Shown piece by piece: positions 22,417 to 32,922 of a DNA stretch of 64,000 bases. The notes under the pieces were generated by a model, which worked only from the letters and a program-made list of their open reading frames with translations, did no database searches and was not told the DNA's origin. Made by a program: the position numbers and the translations under genes. Each line of letters opens with the position of its first letter. The first letter of the stretch is position 1. This stretch comes from Bremia lactucae (taxonomy: Eukaryota; Oomycota; Peronosporomycetes; Peronosporales; Peronosporaceae), in assembly GCF_004359215.1 (NCBI RefSeq), contig NC_090610.1:230723-294722 (forward strand), given 5' to 3'.

Positions 22417-22760
22417 TTATCCCAGAAACAGAAGTCTGTACTGCTGTAACCTCAACAGTTCTGCCTGTTGAGAGCCTTGTTGATTCAGCAAGGCTACCTT
22501 CTCCTTCGCCTCGTCAAGTTCATGTTGTATGAACTTGGCGATGGCTGAATGGAGTGCATCTCTGTCCAAACTGGACAGCATGGCCAAGATGGCATCGTTC
22601 CCTACGGTCGAACTCATTCGTTCGACCGCACTCCTTTCTATGTTACTTAGAAAAGAGTAGCTTTCACGCGAAACGTGATGCGAATTCCCACTATCATCTA
22701 AAATGTCCATGTTAGATGAAGGAAATGTGGTCCTTGGACGGACTACAAAGTGCTACCAGG
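22417..22760 (-). mobile_element. Family B gag start and primer-binding site
   Basis: Reading leftward from the LTR-B at 22761, the first bases are CCTGGTAGCACTTTGTAGTC: a primer-binding site starting two bases after the LTR. The frame 22710-22417 follows (97 aa; 'MDILDDSGNSHHVSRES' then 'LDEAKEKVALLNQQGSQQA'). It matches 62165-62290 in the other family B copy. It is probably the Gag N-terminus with a coiled coil. It is truncated downstream, where an inverted LTR-B fragment begins. Confidence 0.7.
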
Positions 22761-23189
22761 TGTAACGGGGCACTACGACTTGTACTGTTTCAGAACAAGT
22801 CCACTTCGCACTGCTTCAGTTGCGAGTGATGCCTTACGTCACTTCACGCACACTAGTACGTGCAGAGGGAGGCTTCTCTTAAGACAACTAACTTAAAGAG
22901 GGTTAAATGAAAACTGTATTAAAATAATTAAGTATCTCTTCTTTCTATCTATAATTATAAACTAATACTAAACATGCAATTGAAATCTTATCTGTCTCTC
23001 TCTTTGTTTACGTTTACAGCTGATAAGTCTGCGGGATAAATAGGTATAATGGCCTATACCTATTTATGGATAAGATTTCTGAACATTACTAAATAAAGTA
23101 ATATTCTCCAAATATTATCTACCTTTTGGATAATATATTAATTAACAACCTTTAAGTGTTAATTTCATGTAACGATACACCCCGTTACA
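22761..23189 (-). repeat. LTR-B, 5' LTR of a minus-strand element
   Basis: 429 bp, bounded by TGTAACGGGG and CCCCGTTACA, a perfect 10-bp inverted repeat. The primer-binding site and gag on its left side show it is a 5' LTR read on the minus strand. Its right end abuts a truncated LTR-A, so the B element inserted into or next to that older LTR. Confidence 0.88.
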
Positions 23190-23659
23190 CTAGCACAGCG
23201 AGGAAGCGGCTAAACCAGCTTATCTTGCGTGCAGTGAGGTAGTTGTGGTGAACGCCTTAGCGACCTCACCCAACGCACTATGTACTCGAGTAAAGTGTCG
23301 TCACGGGAGCGGTAATACGGCTCCACTTAGTAAGTAGAAAGTATTTTTTAGACTGATTTATAGTTAATCGCATCAAATATAAATACCTATTTTTACCAAT
23401 CAAAATGTCATATCTGAACACGACTATGTATTGGGAGCGTAACTTTCTAGATACCTCGCGTAATGGATGACGCTAGCCGTCATCCCTCCTAATGTGAATG
23501 CACCTATGTGCATTTACATACACAAGGGTTGGTCACAAATGTGAACCACACCCGAGTGGTGGGTCTAATTACTTTATTTAAGTTATTGACCATCCCCTTA
23601 AGTACATCAAGATTACTTAAAGGGACTGTGTAACTTTAGGGCAACTTAAGCCCGTTACG
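23190..23659 (-). repeat. LTR-A, 3' LTR of the large minus-strand family A element
   Basis: It reads on the minus strand from CGTAACGGGC (start, at 23659) with all LTR-A landmarks, and is cut at 23190 by LTR-B before its own CCTACA end. The adjoining 23660-23676 read CTTAAAGGGGGGATGG on the minus strand, a good polypurine tract. Orientation therefore agrees with the pol at 24.6-31.9 kb. Confidence 0.82.
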
Positions 23660-23786
23660 CCATCCCCCCCTTTAAGACCGAATTTACATTTAGAATTCGT
23701 CAAAGCGGAAGGAGGAACTGCGAGCTGCATAACGCGCCGCTAGGTCTCCCATTCACTTTAGCGACCTGTGTTTTCATACACGGCGC

Positions 23787-24644
23787 TAGATATGCCACCT
23801 AAAGGAGGCCGCGTTAACGCGCCGGCAGCCTCCAATGCCTTAGTCGAAACGCCGACAGCTACTGCTGCTGTCGCGTTAACGGGGCAGCAGCAGTAGCTGT
23901 CGGCTTACGGATCCATCCCACTTTAACAGTGAGGATATTGATCCCTCGCTCATTGTAGTGATTCGGACAACGATCTCATGAGGAAGAATGATAGAGCATT
24001 ATTGCCCATTCAAACTTCTCTCATGGCTCACAACATGAAGACAGCAACATTTACGAATGCTGTCTCGTCGTCTGCGCTAAATAGCGCAGCGACGGTTAAT
24101 GATAGCGCTGCCTTTAAGGCGCAGCTGCTTCTTCGTTGGCTAAACCCACAACGCCTTATGCTCAGATCATTATCCATAATGGTTGTGACATAGAGTACTC
24201 GGAGCCTAAAGCTCCGCCGACGACACGTGAACGTGCTCAGTCGGTGTCACAAGACAGTGGTTTTGAACGTGGCTATGTGGCGGGTGGCATGTCACTGATG
24301 CTAACTCCATTTAAATGGTCTCGTTTAAACGGGCCAAGAGCGTCGCTCCAAGAGCGCGCTCTTTTAGGCGCACATAATTCTTATGGCGCCTTTAAGTCAT
24401 GGAGGGCTCATGGAAAATCGCTTGGGCGTATTTTCCCGATCCCGGTCGTGTTGCGTTCAAATGAAACGCCCGACCAATACGAGGCGGAATTCAGCGCCGC
24501 ATTCATCCGCTTTCTGATGCGATGAAACAGCGGTCGCAGCGAATTAATCTAGCCCGCTTGTGTGAAAGCCATCATGGGCGGTACTGTACCCCCTGTTTCT
24601 TCTCACAGCGCTACTTCTGCTTGTCCATTTGACACTAGCGAAGA
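23787..24644 (+). pseudogene. Antisense ORF of family A, copy 2
   Basis: It lies on the plus strand, between the minus-strand chromodomain and the minus-strand polypurine tract and LTR. It starts at 23787 with 'MPPKGGRVNAPAAS'; the copy at 33985 starts 'MPPKRGKTAGSS'. It passes through 'EDIDPSLIV' (23932) and 'LLPIQTS' (24000). From 24136 there is a 129-codon frame with 'TRERAQSVSQDSGFERGY', 'RASLQERALL' and 'IPVVLRSNETPDQYEAEF' (24439-24492), and after a one-base shift 'DAMKQRSQRINLARLC'. About 260 aa could be encoded if intact. It is basic with no recognised domain. At 23851-23904 there is a 20-bp foldback absent from copy 3. Confidence 0.65.
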
Positions 24645-26282
24645 GGCCTCAGCTGGTGCTCCTTTTCATAGGCAGCCACCAAGCCGGGCGCATCAATACG
24701 TAGGGTATCGATGGCTCCCAAGAGTCGACACTCTTTCGGCTAACCTTTCCATTGGACGAGGATCTGATACCTTTGCCTCACGGAGCGGTAGAGCAAGCAA
24801 CCTTCCAACTAGAAAGCGTTGATTCCCACCCGCATCCATCAGTGCAGGCGGCGCTCGATAGGAGTGGCAATCTCGCCCACCTACTCAGGGCTGCCTTACC
24901 TTCGTCCAATCAGTCACAGGCGTTTAGCGCTGCTGAACGACGCATTGCGGATCTCGAGGGTCAATTCTCGCGACTGAATTCGGATCTTTGTGATGTCCGA
25001 GCGAAGGCTCGTCAGGTTATGAACGCTGAAGACTCGCTTGGACCTTTTTGAGCGGATAATGCTGAGGGAACCGCGTTACTCGCGTGATGTCCCTCGCTCT
25101 TCGAGTCCTTTTCGTGATGGGAGGAGTCGATCGGCTGATAGTTTTTCGCCTTCTCCGTCTCCCTCACCCGAACGACGCTCGACTCACAGTCGGCGTCACC
25201 ATCGGTCTCCTTAGACGGATGGGGGTATGTGACCTCATTTGGGTCTACATACCGTTTCAGACGACCCACGCAAAATACGGGGGGTGTCTTCAGATACGGG
25301 GGAAGGGTGAGTCTATAATTTAGGTCTCCAACCTCTTCTACCACCGTAAAGGGCCCAATGAAACGCGGCAACAACTTCCTAGTACCTCCAGGTAGTGCAG
25401 AAATTGAATTATTAGGTAGGGTAGCAGTACATAATAGTACTTTTTCACCCACTCTAAAGCGTTCATTATTATTGCGACCATTTCGGTCCGCAAATTCTTT
25501 TTGCTTGTCCTGTGCGCTTGCCATCGCGTCACGGATTTTCGTGTGATGGCTAATCGCTCATCCACAAAGCGTTGAGCCTCGCTCACGCTTTTAGCATCAA
25601 ACTCGCCTATGATACCGCCAAGAGGTCGGTCATAAGGCGTAGTTTTATTGACCACTGCTAAACTGGCAGGGTCACTAGGGCAAGTTTCAGACGTTGAGAT
25701 GATACCTTCGCGGGTCATCGTTATATTGGCGAAACTATGCCCCTCTTTCTCACCGAGCATAGTGAGAGGCCCTCCGCTACTTAGACTCGGGCTGCGCACA
25801 AACGAGACTGGCGTCCGAGGATGACGCAGTCTGTTAATATAAAACGATGTCTCACCCGTACTGGCGTGGGCACTGTTATTTATAGCGAACTCGATAAAGG
25901 GCAATTGCTTGCTCCACTCTTTGGGAGCTGCTATATTGCGTAAGACATCCGCCACGACCCGATTGGCACGTTCGGTTTGGCCATCGGTCTGGGGATGATC
26001 TGCGGTCGACATATGGAGTTTGCTACGTAGCAGCTCGAACAAATGTCGCCAAAAACCAGACGTAAAATGTGGATCCCGGTCCGATACTATGGGCTCGGGC
26101 ATCCCGTGTAGTCGGTAAACATGATTTGGGAACAAGAGAGCTGCCTCCTTGCCTGTGATCGATGTCTTACATGGTGCTAAATGCACCATCTGGCTCAGTC
26201 TGTCTACAAAGACGACTAGCCCTGTCCGACCCTTATGATCGGGCGGCATGCCAAACATGAAGTCCAGACTTACTACTTCCAA
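24645..26282 (-). mobile_element. Family A integrase and chromodomain
   Basis: The frame 26282-25338 encodes an integrase core with the D,D35E triad: Asp in 'SLDFMFG' (residue 7), Asp in 'IVSDRDPHF' (68) and Glu in 'TDGQTERAN' (104). The HHCC-type zinc-binding part lies just upstream (about 26290-26470, 'CEQCHRIKPAP'-like). A frameshift near 25540 leads to 25524-25012, with 'LLPRFIGPFTVVEEVGDLNY' and a Ser/Glu-rich tail. The chromodomain remnant ('QRYQILVQWKG') is at about 24820-24700. It joins the processed DNA to the genome and targets chromatin. This is the best-preserved integrase core in the window, but the polyprotein is broken. Confidence 0.85.
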
Positions 26283-26289
26283 GAGTTGG

Positions 26290-27113
26290 TTGGAATCGGT
26301 AGCGGCTTCAGTGGCGCCATGCTGGACGGTGCAGGCTTATGCGGTGACACTGTTCGCAAGAGCGAATCTAATTGGGTACCCATTTACATGTGTGTGGCCA
26401 CCCATATTCGTGTGACCCTTAAGATTCTTTTCACGGTCAGATGTCTTTTCATGGCGCATATGGGCTCTTGAAGGATCATCAGCTTGAGATCTGTGTCATG
26501 AGGCATAGAGCTTCTCAAGGGATCAGAAGGTGACAGCTGATGCCATAACAGGCCATCGCTGTAGCTAAAGCGATTTATCTTAGCTTTCAGGTGCGACGGA
26601 AGGGTTACCTTTCGTCCACCGAAGTGATCCAACAGCAGGCTACAGGGTCGTCCTGACTGTAGCTCTCTTTTATTTTAGAGGCCAATTGGCTCGTCACGTG
26701 GTATGCCTTCATGGCTGCCAGCGTTGACGGCTGAAATTGTGCTTTCGCACTAGACACACTTTCCTGGTGTCTCACCTCGAAGTCTGGTCTGCGCGATAAA
26801 GCGTCAGCTAAGACATTCGTCTTACCCGGGTTATATTCAATTTTGATATTAAATTCAGAGAAGAATGTGAGCCATCTTGCTATTCTGGCGATATGTGCGG
26901 TGAGTTTATTGCGGTCCGCAGTGATGCGTGATCGTTTAGACCACAAATGGTTCGGTGCCCAGTAGGTGCACGCGAAACTTGACAAGAGCATACTTTATTG
27001 AAAGTAGCTCTTTGTCATGGTCGGGGTAATTCAGTTCCGCGGCTTTTGAAAGCCATAAGAGATGACGCGGTTAACGCCGTCGTCATCCTTCTGTATGAGC
27101 GCGCTGCCGATTG
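26290..27113 (-). mobile_element. Family A RNase H and integrase N-terminus
   Basis: Minus-strand frames 27240-27031 ('VVCDASNFAIGSALIQKDD'), 26991-26605 ('RWLTFFSEFNIKIEY', 'VLADALSRRPDFEVRHQE') and 26632-26384 give RNase H and the start of integrase. They match the degenerate copy at 537-1330. One or two frameshifts are present. Confidence 0.8.
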
Positions 27114-28775
27114 CAAAGTTACTTGCATCGCAGACGACGCTAAAGGGCTTATCCGTGTCTGGCAATGTCAAGACCGGTGCCCTACAAGAGATTGCTTCAC
27201 TGATGTGAACGCATCTTCTTGTTTTTTTAACTAAATCCATTCTGCGTCTTTTTCAGGAGATCATATAATGTTTAGTTTGCTCCGCATAATTCTTGCTATA
27301 TTTATGCAAGTAATTAGCGATCCCTAGGAATTGGCGCAAATCCTTCACATGCCGTGGGATTGGCCATTCCTTTACTGATTTTACCTTGTCTGGGTCTGCT
27401 CGTACACCATGGGTACCTACGATGCAACCCAGTACAGGTATCTCAGGGACCCCTATGACGCACATTTGCAAGTTGACGTACAATTAGGCGTCCTTTAAAG
27501 TCTGCAACACAGCGTCTAAATACCGCTTGTGCGACTCTATTGCGCTCAGGCCGTCCTCGGCCTTACTGTGCACGAATACATCGTCAAAGTAATGGGCGCG
27601 TAGGCACGGTGCTGACGCATCACGTGAGCCACCACTCGGTTGAATGTCGCTGGTACGTTTTTCAAACCTTGGGCCATCACAAGCCACTCCCAAAGCATAC
27701 CGCTTCGGGTGCTACAGCTGTTTTGGCTATATCGGAATCTCTCATGAGTACCTGATAGTAGCCATCCTTCAAATCCAACGCGGAAAAGATAGTTGACTGT
27801 CGCATGGAGTATCTTTCCGCGGGATCGGTGTTTGCGCCGGTATGGTCGCCGTGTTCAGCTTGTTGTAAGTATGAGCCACGCGCCATCCACCTGTGGCTTC
27901 ACGCACACAAAAGGTCGGGCTGCAGTGAGGCGACTTGTTCTCACGTACGTGTCCCGATTTGGCTCGCTTGTCGAAGAACTCATCGATATAATCGACTTGT
28001 TCTTGCCGTTTCTAGGACGCTCTCGTCCATTGTGAACGACGAGCAACAGTCCACCAAGTTCTCTTCTGGAACTGGTGTGACTATTTCGTGGATCTTTCCT
28101 TCCTTAAGTTCGGACAGGAATAGATCCCACGGCGTCTCCGGGAGTTTTACTATCTCATCGGTAGATTTAAAGACTTGCTGGAGCACCTCAACTGAGGATG
28201 CCTCCGCAATTTCGTCTTTGACGGCCTCAAACACCTCGTTCGAAGGCCCGTCCTATTTAATTGGTACTGATCGAAAGGTCACTCGTTTTGACGTGCCTTT
28301 GATCGTCCTAATCTGCCGGGTACTCGTTCTTCGAGTCACCACGACCTTTGTCAGGGAAGCGGGTGCCGTTGCTCTCCTGGCTAACGCACCCCTTCCAACC
28401 GCACCAGGTTCTAGGCACTGTGCTGGTTCATGCGACGCTGTGCTTCCTGTCAGCTCGCTGTCTACTGCCACAAGCTCTCGGCTCTGTACAGGACTATGGG
28501 ACACATGACTACTTTTCATTGCCGTTTTCACTACTTCAGTCTCCACGAGCTGGGTAGGAATTGGAGACGTTTGACATCCCGTCAACGCACCCTCAGCTGT
28601 GTTCGACACGACATCAGTTGCATACGCCTCTCGCAGGAGCACATCCTTTCCGGTGTCCTGCTTAGAGTTCGAAGCTGTGGGTGTACGCCAGTCTATCCAC
28701 GGTTGGTATTTTTCATACCATGGCATGCCTAGGATGAGGCCATACGGACTCTCCGTGCCTAGCACTGTGAACTTC
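27114..28775 (-). mobile_element. Family A RT and protease-end segment, tandem copy 1
   Basis: Right to left: 'GLILGMPWYEKYQPWIDW' (end of the protease region, 28720), a Ser/Thr-rich spacer, 'EELVDCC'-like spacer text (28060), the RT start ('NTDPAERYSMRQSTIFSALD', 27820), the RT catalytic block 'YFDDVFVHSKAEDG' (27590) and 'GCIVGTHGVRADPDK' (27410). It is the first of two tandem units; the second is at 28776-30438. Confidence 0.85.
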
Positions 28776-30438
28776 AAAATTACTTGCATCGCAGACGAAG
28801 CGAAAGGGCTTATCCGCGTCTGGCAATGCCAAGACCGGTGCCTCCACAAGAGACTGCTTCACTGATGTGAACGCATCTTCTAATTATTTTAACCAAACCC
28901 ATTCTGCGTCCTTTTTCAGGAGATCAGATAATGGTTTAGTTTGCTCAGCATAATTTCTTGCTATACTTATGCAAGTAATTAGCGAGCCCTAGGAATTGGC
29001 GCAAATCCTTCACATGCCGTGGGATTGGCCATTCCTTTACTGATTTACCTTGTCTGGGTCTGCTCGTACACCATGGTACCTACGATGCAACCCAGTACAG
29101 GTATCTCAGGGACCCCTATGACGCACATTTGCAAGTTGACGTACAATTAGGCGTCCTTTAAAGTCTGCAACACAGCGTCTAAATACCGCTTGTGCGACTC
29201 TATTGCGCTCAGGCCGTCCTCGGCCTTACTGTGCACGAATACATCGTCAAAGTAATGGGCGCGTAGGCACGGTGCTGACGCATCACGTGAGCCACCACTC
29301 GGTTGAATGTCGCTGGTACGTTTTTCAAACCTTGGGCCATCACAAGCCACTCCCAAAGCATACCGCTTCGGGTGCTACAGCTGTTTTGGCTATATCGGAA
29401 TCTCTCATGAGTACCTGATAGTAGCCATCCTTCAAATCCAACGCGGAAAAGATAGTTGACTGTCGCATGGAGTATCTTTCCGCGGGATCGGTGTTTGCGC
29501 CGGTATGGTCGCCGTGTTCAGCTTGTTGTAAGTATGAGCCACGCGCCATCCACCTGTGGCTTCACGCACACAAAAGGTCGGGCTGCAGTGAGGCGACTTG
29601 TTCTCACGTACGTGTCCCGATTTGGCTCGCTTGTCGAAGAACTCATCGATATAATCGACTTGTTCTTGCCGTTTCTAGGACGCTCTCGTCCATTGTGAAC
29701 GACGAGCAACAGTCCACCAAGTTCTCTTCTGGAACTGGTGTGACTATTTCGTGGATCTTTCCTTCCTTAAATTCGGAAAGGAACAGATCCCACGACATCT
29801 CCGGGAGATTTACTATCTCATCGGTAGATTTAAAGACTTGCTGGAGCACCTCAACTGAGGATGCCTCCGCAATTTCGTCTTTGACGGCCTCAAACACCTC
29901 GTTCGAAGGCCCGTCCTATTTAATTGGTACTGATCGAAAGGTCACTCGTTTTGACGTGCCTTTGATCGTCCTAATCTGCCGGGTACTCGTTCTTCGAGTC
30001 ACCACGACCTTTGTCAGGGAAGCGGGTGCCGTTGCTCTCCTGGCTAACGCACCCCTTCCAACCGCACCAGGTTCTAGGCACTGTGCTGGTTCATGCGACG
30101 CTGTGCTTCCTGTCAGCTCGCTGTCTACTGCCACAAGCTCTCGGCTCTGTACAGGACTATGGGACACATGACTACTTTTCATTGCCGTTTTCACTACTTC
30201 AGTCTCCACGAGCTGGGTAGGAATTGGAGACGTTTGACATCCCGTCAACGCACCCTCAGCTGTGTTCGACACGACATCAGTTGCATACGCCTCTCGCAGG
30301 AGCACATCCTTTCCGGTGTCCTGCTTAGAGTTCGAAGCTGTGGGTGTACGCCAGTCTATCCACGGTTGGTATTTTTCATACCATGGCATGCCTAGGATGA
30401 GGCCATACGGACTCTCCGTGCCTAGCACTGTGAACTTC
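28776..30438 (-). mobile_element. Family A RT and protease-end segment, tandem copy 2
   Basis: It repeats 27114-28775 with an offset of 1661-1663 bp. The stretch from about 29090 to 29760 looks identical to 27430-28100 by eye, while the first 300 bp of the unit differ at roughly one base in ten. A few differences also cluster near 29765-29815. The duplicated order (protease end, RT, protease end, RT) cannot give a normal polyprotein. Confidence 0.88.
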
Positions 30439-30900
30439 TCTTTACAAGAGAAGTCACTAAAGCTGAAGGCGAGTTCTACCTGAACTCCTTCAGACTTAAC
30501 GAGCGCGCCGTTCCCTAAACGAACGGTCGCTTCTTCTCGCTTGCCATCCTGGCAAAGCGAATCAACATCGCCGGTTTCTTTCTTAGAGCCGCGAGTTTTA
30601 CAAAATATTGTGATGCACCCGATTTCACTAGGAGGGTCATCGCGTGGTCATAGCTCTTACTGGAGCGCTATAGACCAGCAGGGTTGAGGTCCGAAATATC
30701 GAGACCTCAGGTACTATGCTACCCATTTGTTCCACAACTCTGAACTTTAGCTTCAGAGTCCGCGCCAGCAGGGAATCCCGCCCCTACTGCGCTCCTGCAT
30801 TTCCCGCCCCTCAGTGGTCGATGCAGAACTCATGCATCTCGCTCACTGGTTCTTGCCATCGCCCTTTGGGTAGGGATTCCTCTTTCTGGGCGTCTTAGCA
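30439..30900 (-). mobile_element. Family A protease, active site lost
   Basis: On the minus strand 'AMTLLVKSGASQYFVKLAAL' (about 30670-30600) is the flap-side strand and active-site loop of the retroviral-type aspartic protease. Family members have D-S/T-G-A here; this copy has K-S-G-A (Lys codon at 30623-30625). Frames then shift and continue to 'FTVLGTESPYGLILGMPWY'. The copy is catalytically dead as written. Confidence 0.7.
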
Positions 30901-31916
30901 CCAGCAGAGACTTATCATAGCAGCGAGCCATCATATGGCCGCGGTTGCCGCGCTTGCCGCATTTGTAACAAACAACTTCTGCATTGCGCAACTCCATGGG
31001 AGTGGCACCTGACCTCTCGGTCGACGGCTTATACCAAGCTGTCGCCGAGGCACTGTTGTAGGATGCTCATCAACTAAGGCAATTCGGATTGCCTCTTCCA
31101 TCGTCGACGGCACCTTCCTGAAAAGGGCCTGTCGCGATGGGCCATGCCGTAGTCCGTTCATAAACGTGGGCACCTTAATGTGCTCCGGAATCGGACCTAC
31201 GGTTATGGACGCCGACAGCGAGCGCATCTCTTGCACATACTCTTGCAGAGATCACTTTGCCTGTCGCGCTCCAAAGAAGCGCGCCTGAAGCAACACTTCG
31301 TTGTTCGGCGGCTGGTACATGGCGCGAATCTTTGTCTTAAAGATCGCCCATGAAGGGAACGCTTTTCTGTCCGCCATAAGCGCGGAGCAAGCCCACTCTG
31401 AGGCCTTACCGCGCAGATTCGACAGGCGTTCGACACCATCCGGTTGTCGTCCTCGATGAGCTGCATGACACCGCATTGCTCTACGGCTAAAAGCCAGTGG
31501 ACAATCGTGTGCGCCGCAGTTCCATCGAACTTGGGCGGGTCCATCCGAATGGGCCTCGGCTGATGCGGCCGGGCAGAGAGCATCTCAACAGTCCTGTTGA
31601 GAGCCTCGCTCCGAGCCTGCTCATGCCTCAGCTCATCCTGAGTCTGAGTGATGGACTTTATCGCAGCATGGCCCTATGCCTCGGACGCGGCCCTCCGCTG
31701 TCCGAGCACGAATGCCTCAAACTGCTCCAACTGAGCAACATGTTGCTCAGGAGGACTACCCAGGAGCCTGGCCAGGGCTTGTTCACCAAGTCCCTGCGCC
31801 ATTAGCCCTGCCACCTCCCGATGATGTTCGGAGAGGTGGGGAAAATGAGCCCAATCAATGTTGAGGCTCATCCTCACGTACACACGCAGAGATGCGGGTC
31901 GTGGGAAGGATTTCAA
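30900..31916 (-). mobile_element. Family A gag with CCHC zinc knuckle
   Basis: It starts near 31870 ('MSLNIDWAHFPHLSEHHRE'). A Gln/Glu-rich coiled-coil part follows, then 'PPKFDGTAAHTIVHWLLAVE' (31540, the conserved start of a Gag capsid-type domain), 'FPSWAIFKTKIRAMYQPPNN' (31330), 'IPEHIKVPTFMNGLRHGPSR' (31180) and a zinc knuckle at about 30985-30930: 'CYKCGKRGNRGHMMARC'. The spacing is C-x2-C-x7-H-x4-C, three residues longer than the usual x4. Two frameshifts break the frame. It would have formed the retrotransposon capsid shell. Confidence 0.82.
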
Positions 31917-31937
31917 GTGCTACCAAGTGTAGGCGGG
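31910..31937 (-). promoter_or_regulatory. End of LTR-A 5' LTR and primer-binding site
   Basis: On the minus strand the sequence reads CCCGCCTACA (LTR end), CT, then TGGTAGCACTTGAAATC, the tRNA primer-binding site. The rest of this 5' LTR lies in the adjoining N run. This marks the 5' boundary of the element that extends leftward to 23190. Confidence 0.8.
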
Positions 31938-32037
31938 NNNNNNNNNNNNNNNNNNNNNNNNNNNNNNNNNNNNNNNNNNNNNNNNNNNNNNNNNNNNNNN
32001 NNNNNNNNNNNNNNNNNNNNNNNNNNNNNNNNNNNNN
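31938..32037. other. Assembly gap (100 N) between inverted family A copies
   Basis: A run of 100 N. On its left is the 5' end of a minus-strand A element; on its right is integrase-tail sequence of a plus-strand A element that is nearly identical to 25524-24645 inverted. The junction is suspect. Confidence 0.99.
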
Positions 32038-32922
32038 CGCACAGGACAAGCAAAAAGAATATGCGGACCGAAATGGTCGCAATAATAATGAACGCTTTAG
32101 AGTGGGTGAAAAAGTACTATTATGTACTGCTACCCTACCTAATAATTCAATTTCTGCACTACCTGGAGGTACTAGGAAGTTGTTGCCGCGTTTCATTGGG
32201 CCCTTTACGGTGGAAGAAGAGGTTGGAGACCTAAATTATAGACTCACCCTTCCCCCGTATCTGAAGACACCCCCCGTATTTTACGTGGATCGTCTGAAAC
32301 GGTATGTAGACCCAAATGAGGTCACATACCCCCATCCGTCTAAAGAGACCGATGGTGACGCCGACTGTGAGTCGAGCGTCGTTCGGGTGAGGGAGACGGA
32401 GAAGGCGAAAAACTATCAGCCGATCGACTCCTCCCATCACGAAAAGGACTCGAAGAGCGAGGGACATCACGCGAGTAACGCGGTTCCCTCAGCATTATCC
32501 GCTCAAAAAGGTCCAAGCGAGTCTTCAGCGTTCATAACCCTGACGAGCCTTCGCTCGTACATCACAAAGATCCGAATTCAGTCGCGAGAATTGACCCTCG
32601 AGATCCGCAATGCGTCGTTCAGCAGCGCTAAACGCCTGTGACTGATTGGACGAAGGTAAGGCAGCCGTGAGTAGTTGGGCGAGATCGCCATTCCTATCTG
32701 GCGCCGCTTGCACTGATGGTGATACGGGTGGAGATCAAGCTTGCTTGTTGAGAGGTTGCTTGCCCACCGCTCCGTGAGGCAAAGGTATCAGATCCTCGTC
32801 CAATGGAAAGGTTACCCGAAGAGTTTTGAATCTTGGGAGCCGATCGATACCCTATGTATTGACGTGCCCGGCTTAATGGCTGCCTATGAAAAGGAGTACC
32901 AGCTGAGGCCTCTTCGCTAGTC
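32038..32922 (+). mobile_element. Family A integrase tail and chromodomain, plus strand
   Basis: It begins in 'AQDKQKEYADRNGRNNNERF', then 'LLPRFIGPFTVEEEVGDLNY', 'VFYVDRLKRYVDPNEVTYPH' and a Ser/Glu-rich tail. After several stops the chromodomain appears: 'QRYQILVQWKGYPKSFESWE', ending 'EYQLRPLR' and a stop at 32922. It is highly similar to 25524-24645 in the opposite orientation. The stop abuts the end of the antisense ORF that follows. Confidence 0.85.

Noticed and set aside
22417..23189. Inverted LTR-B pair (22052 plus and 22761 minus) as a foldback element with an internal gene
   Set aside because: The enclosed frame is family B gag and has a primer-binding site next to the right LTR only; two truncated insertions explain it.
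27804..28508. Plus-strand frame of 234 codons, repeated at 29467-30171
   Set aside because: It is antisense to the RT and protease spacer, and its repetition comes only from the tandem duplication.
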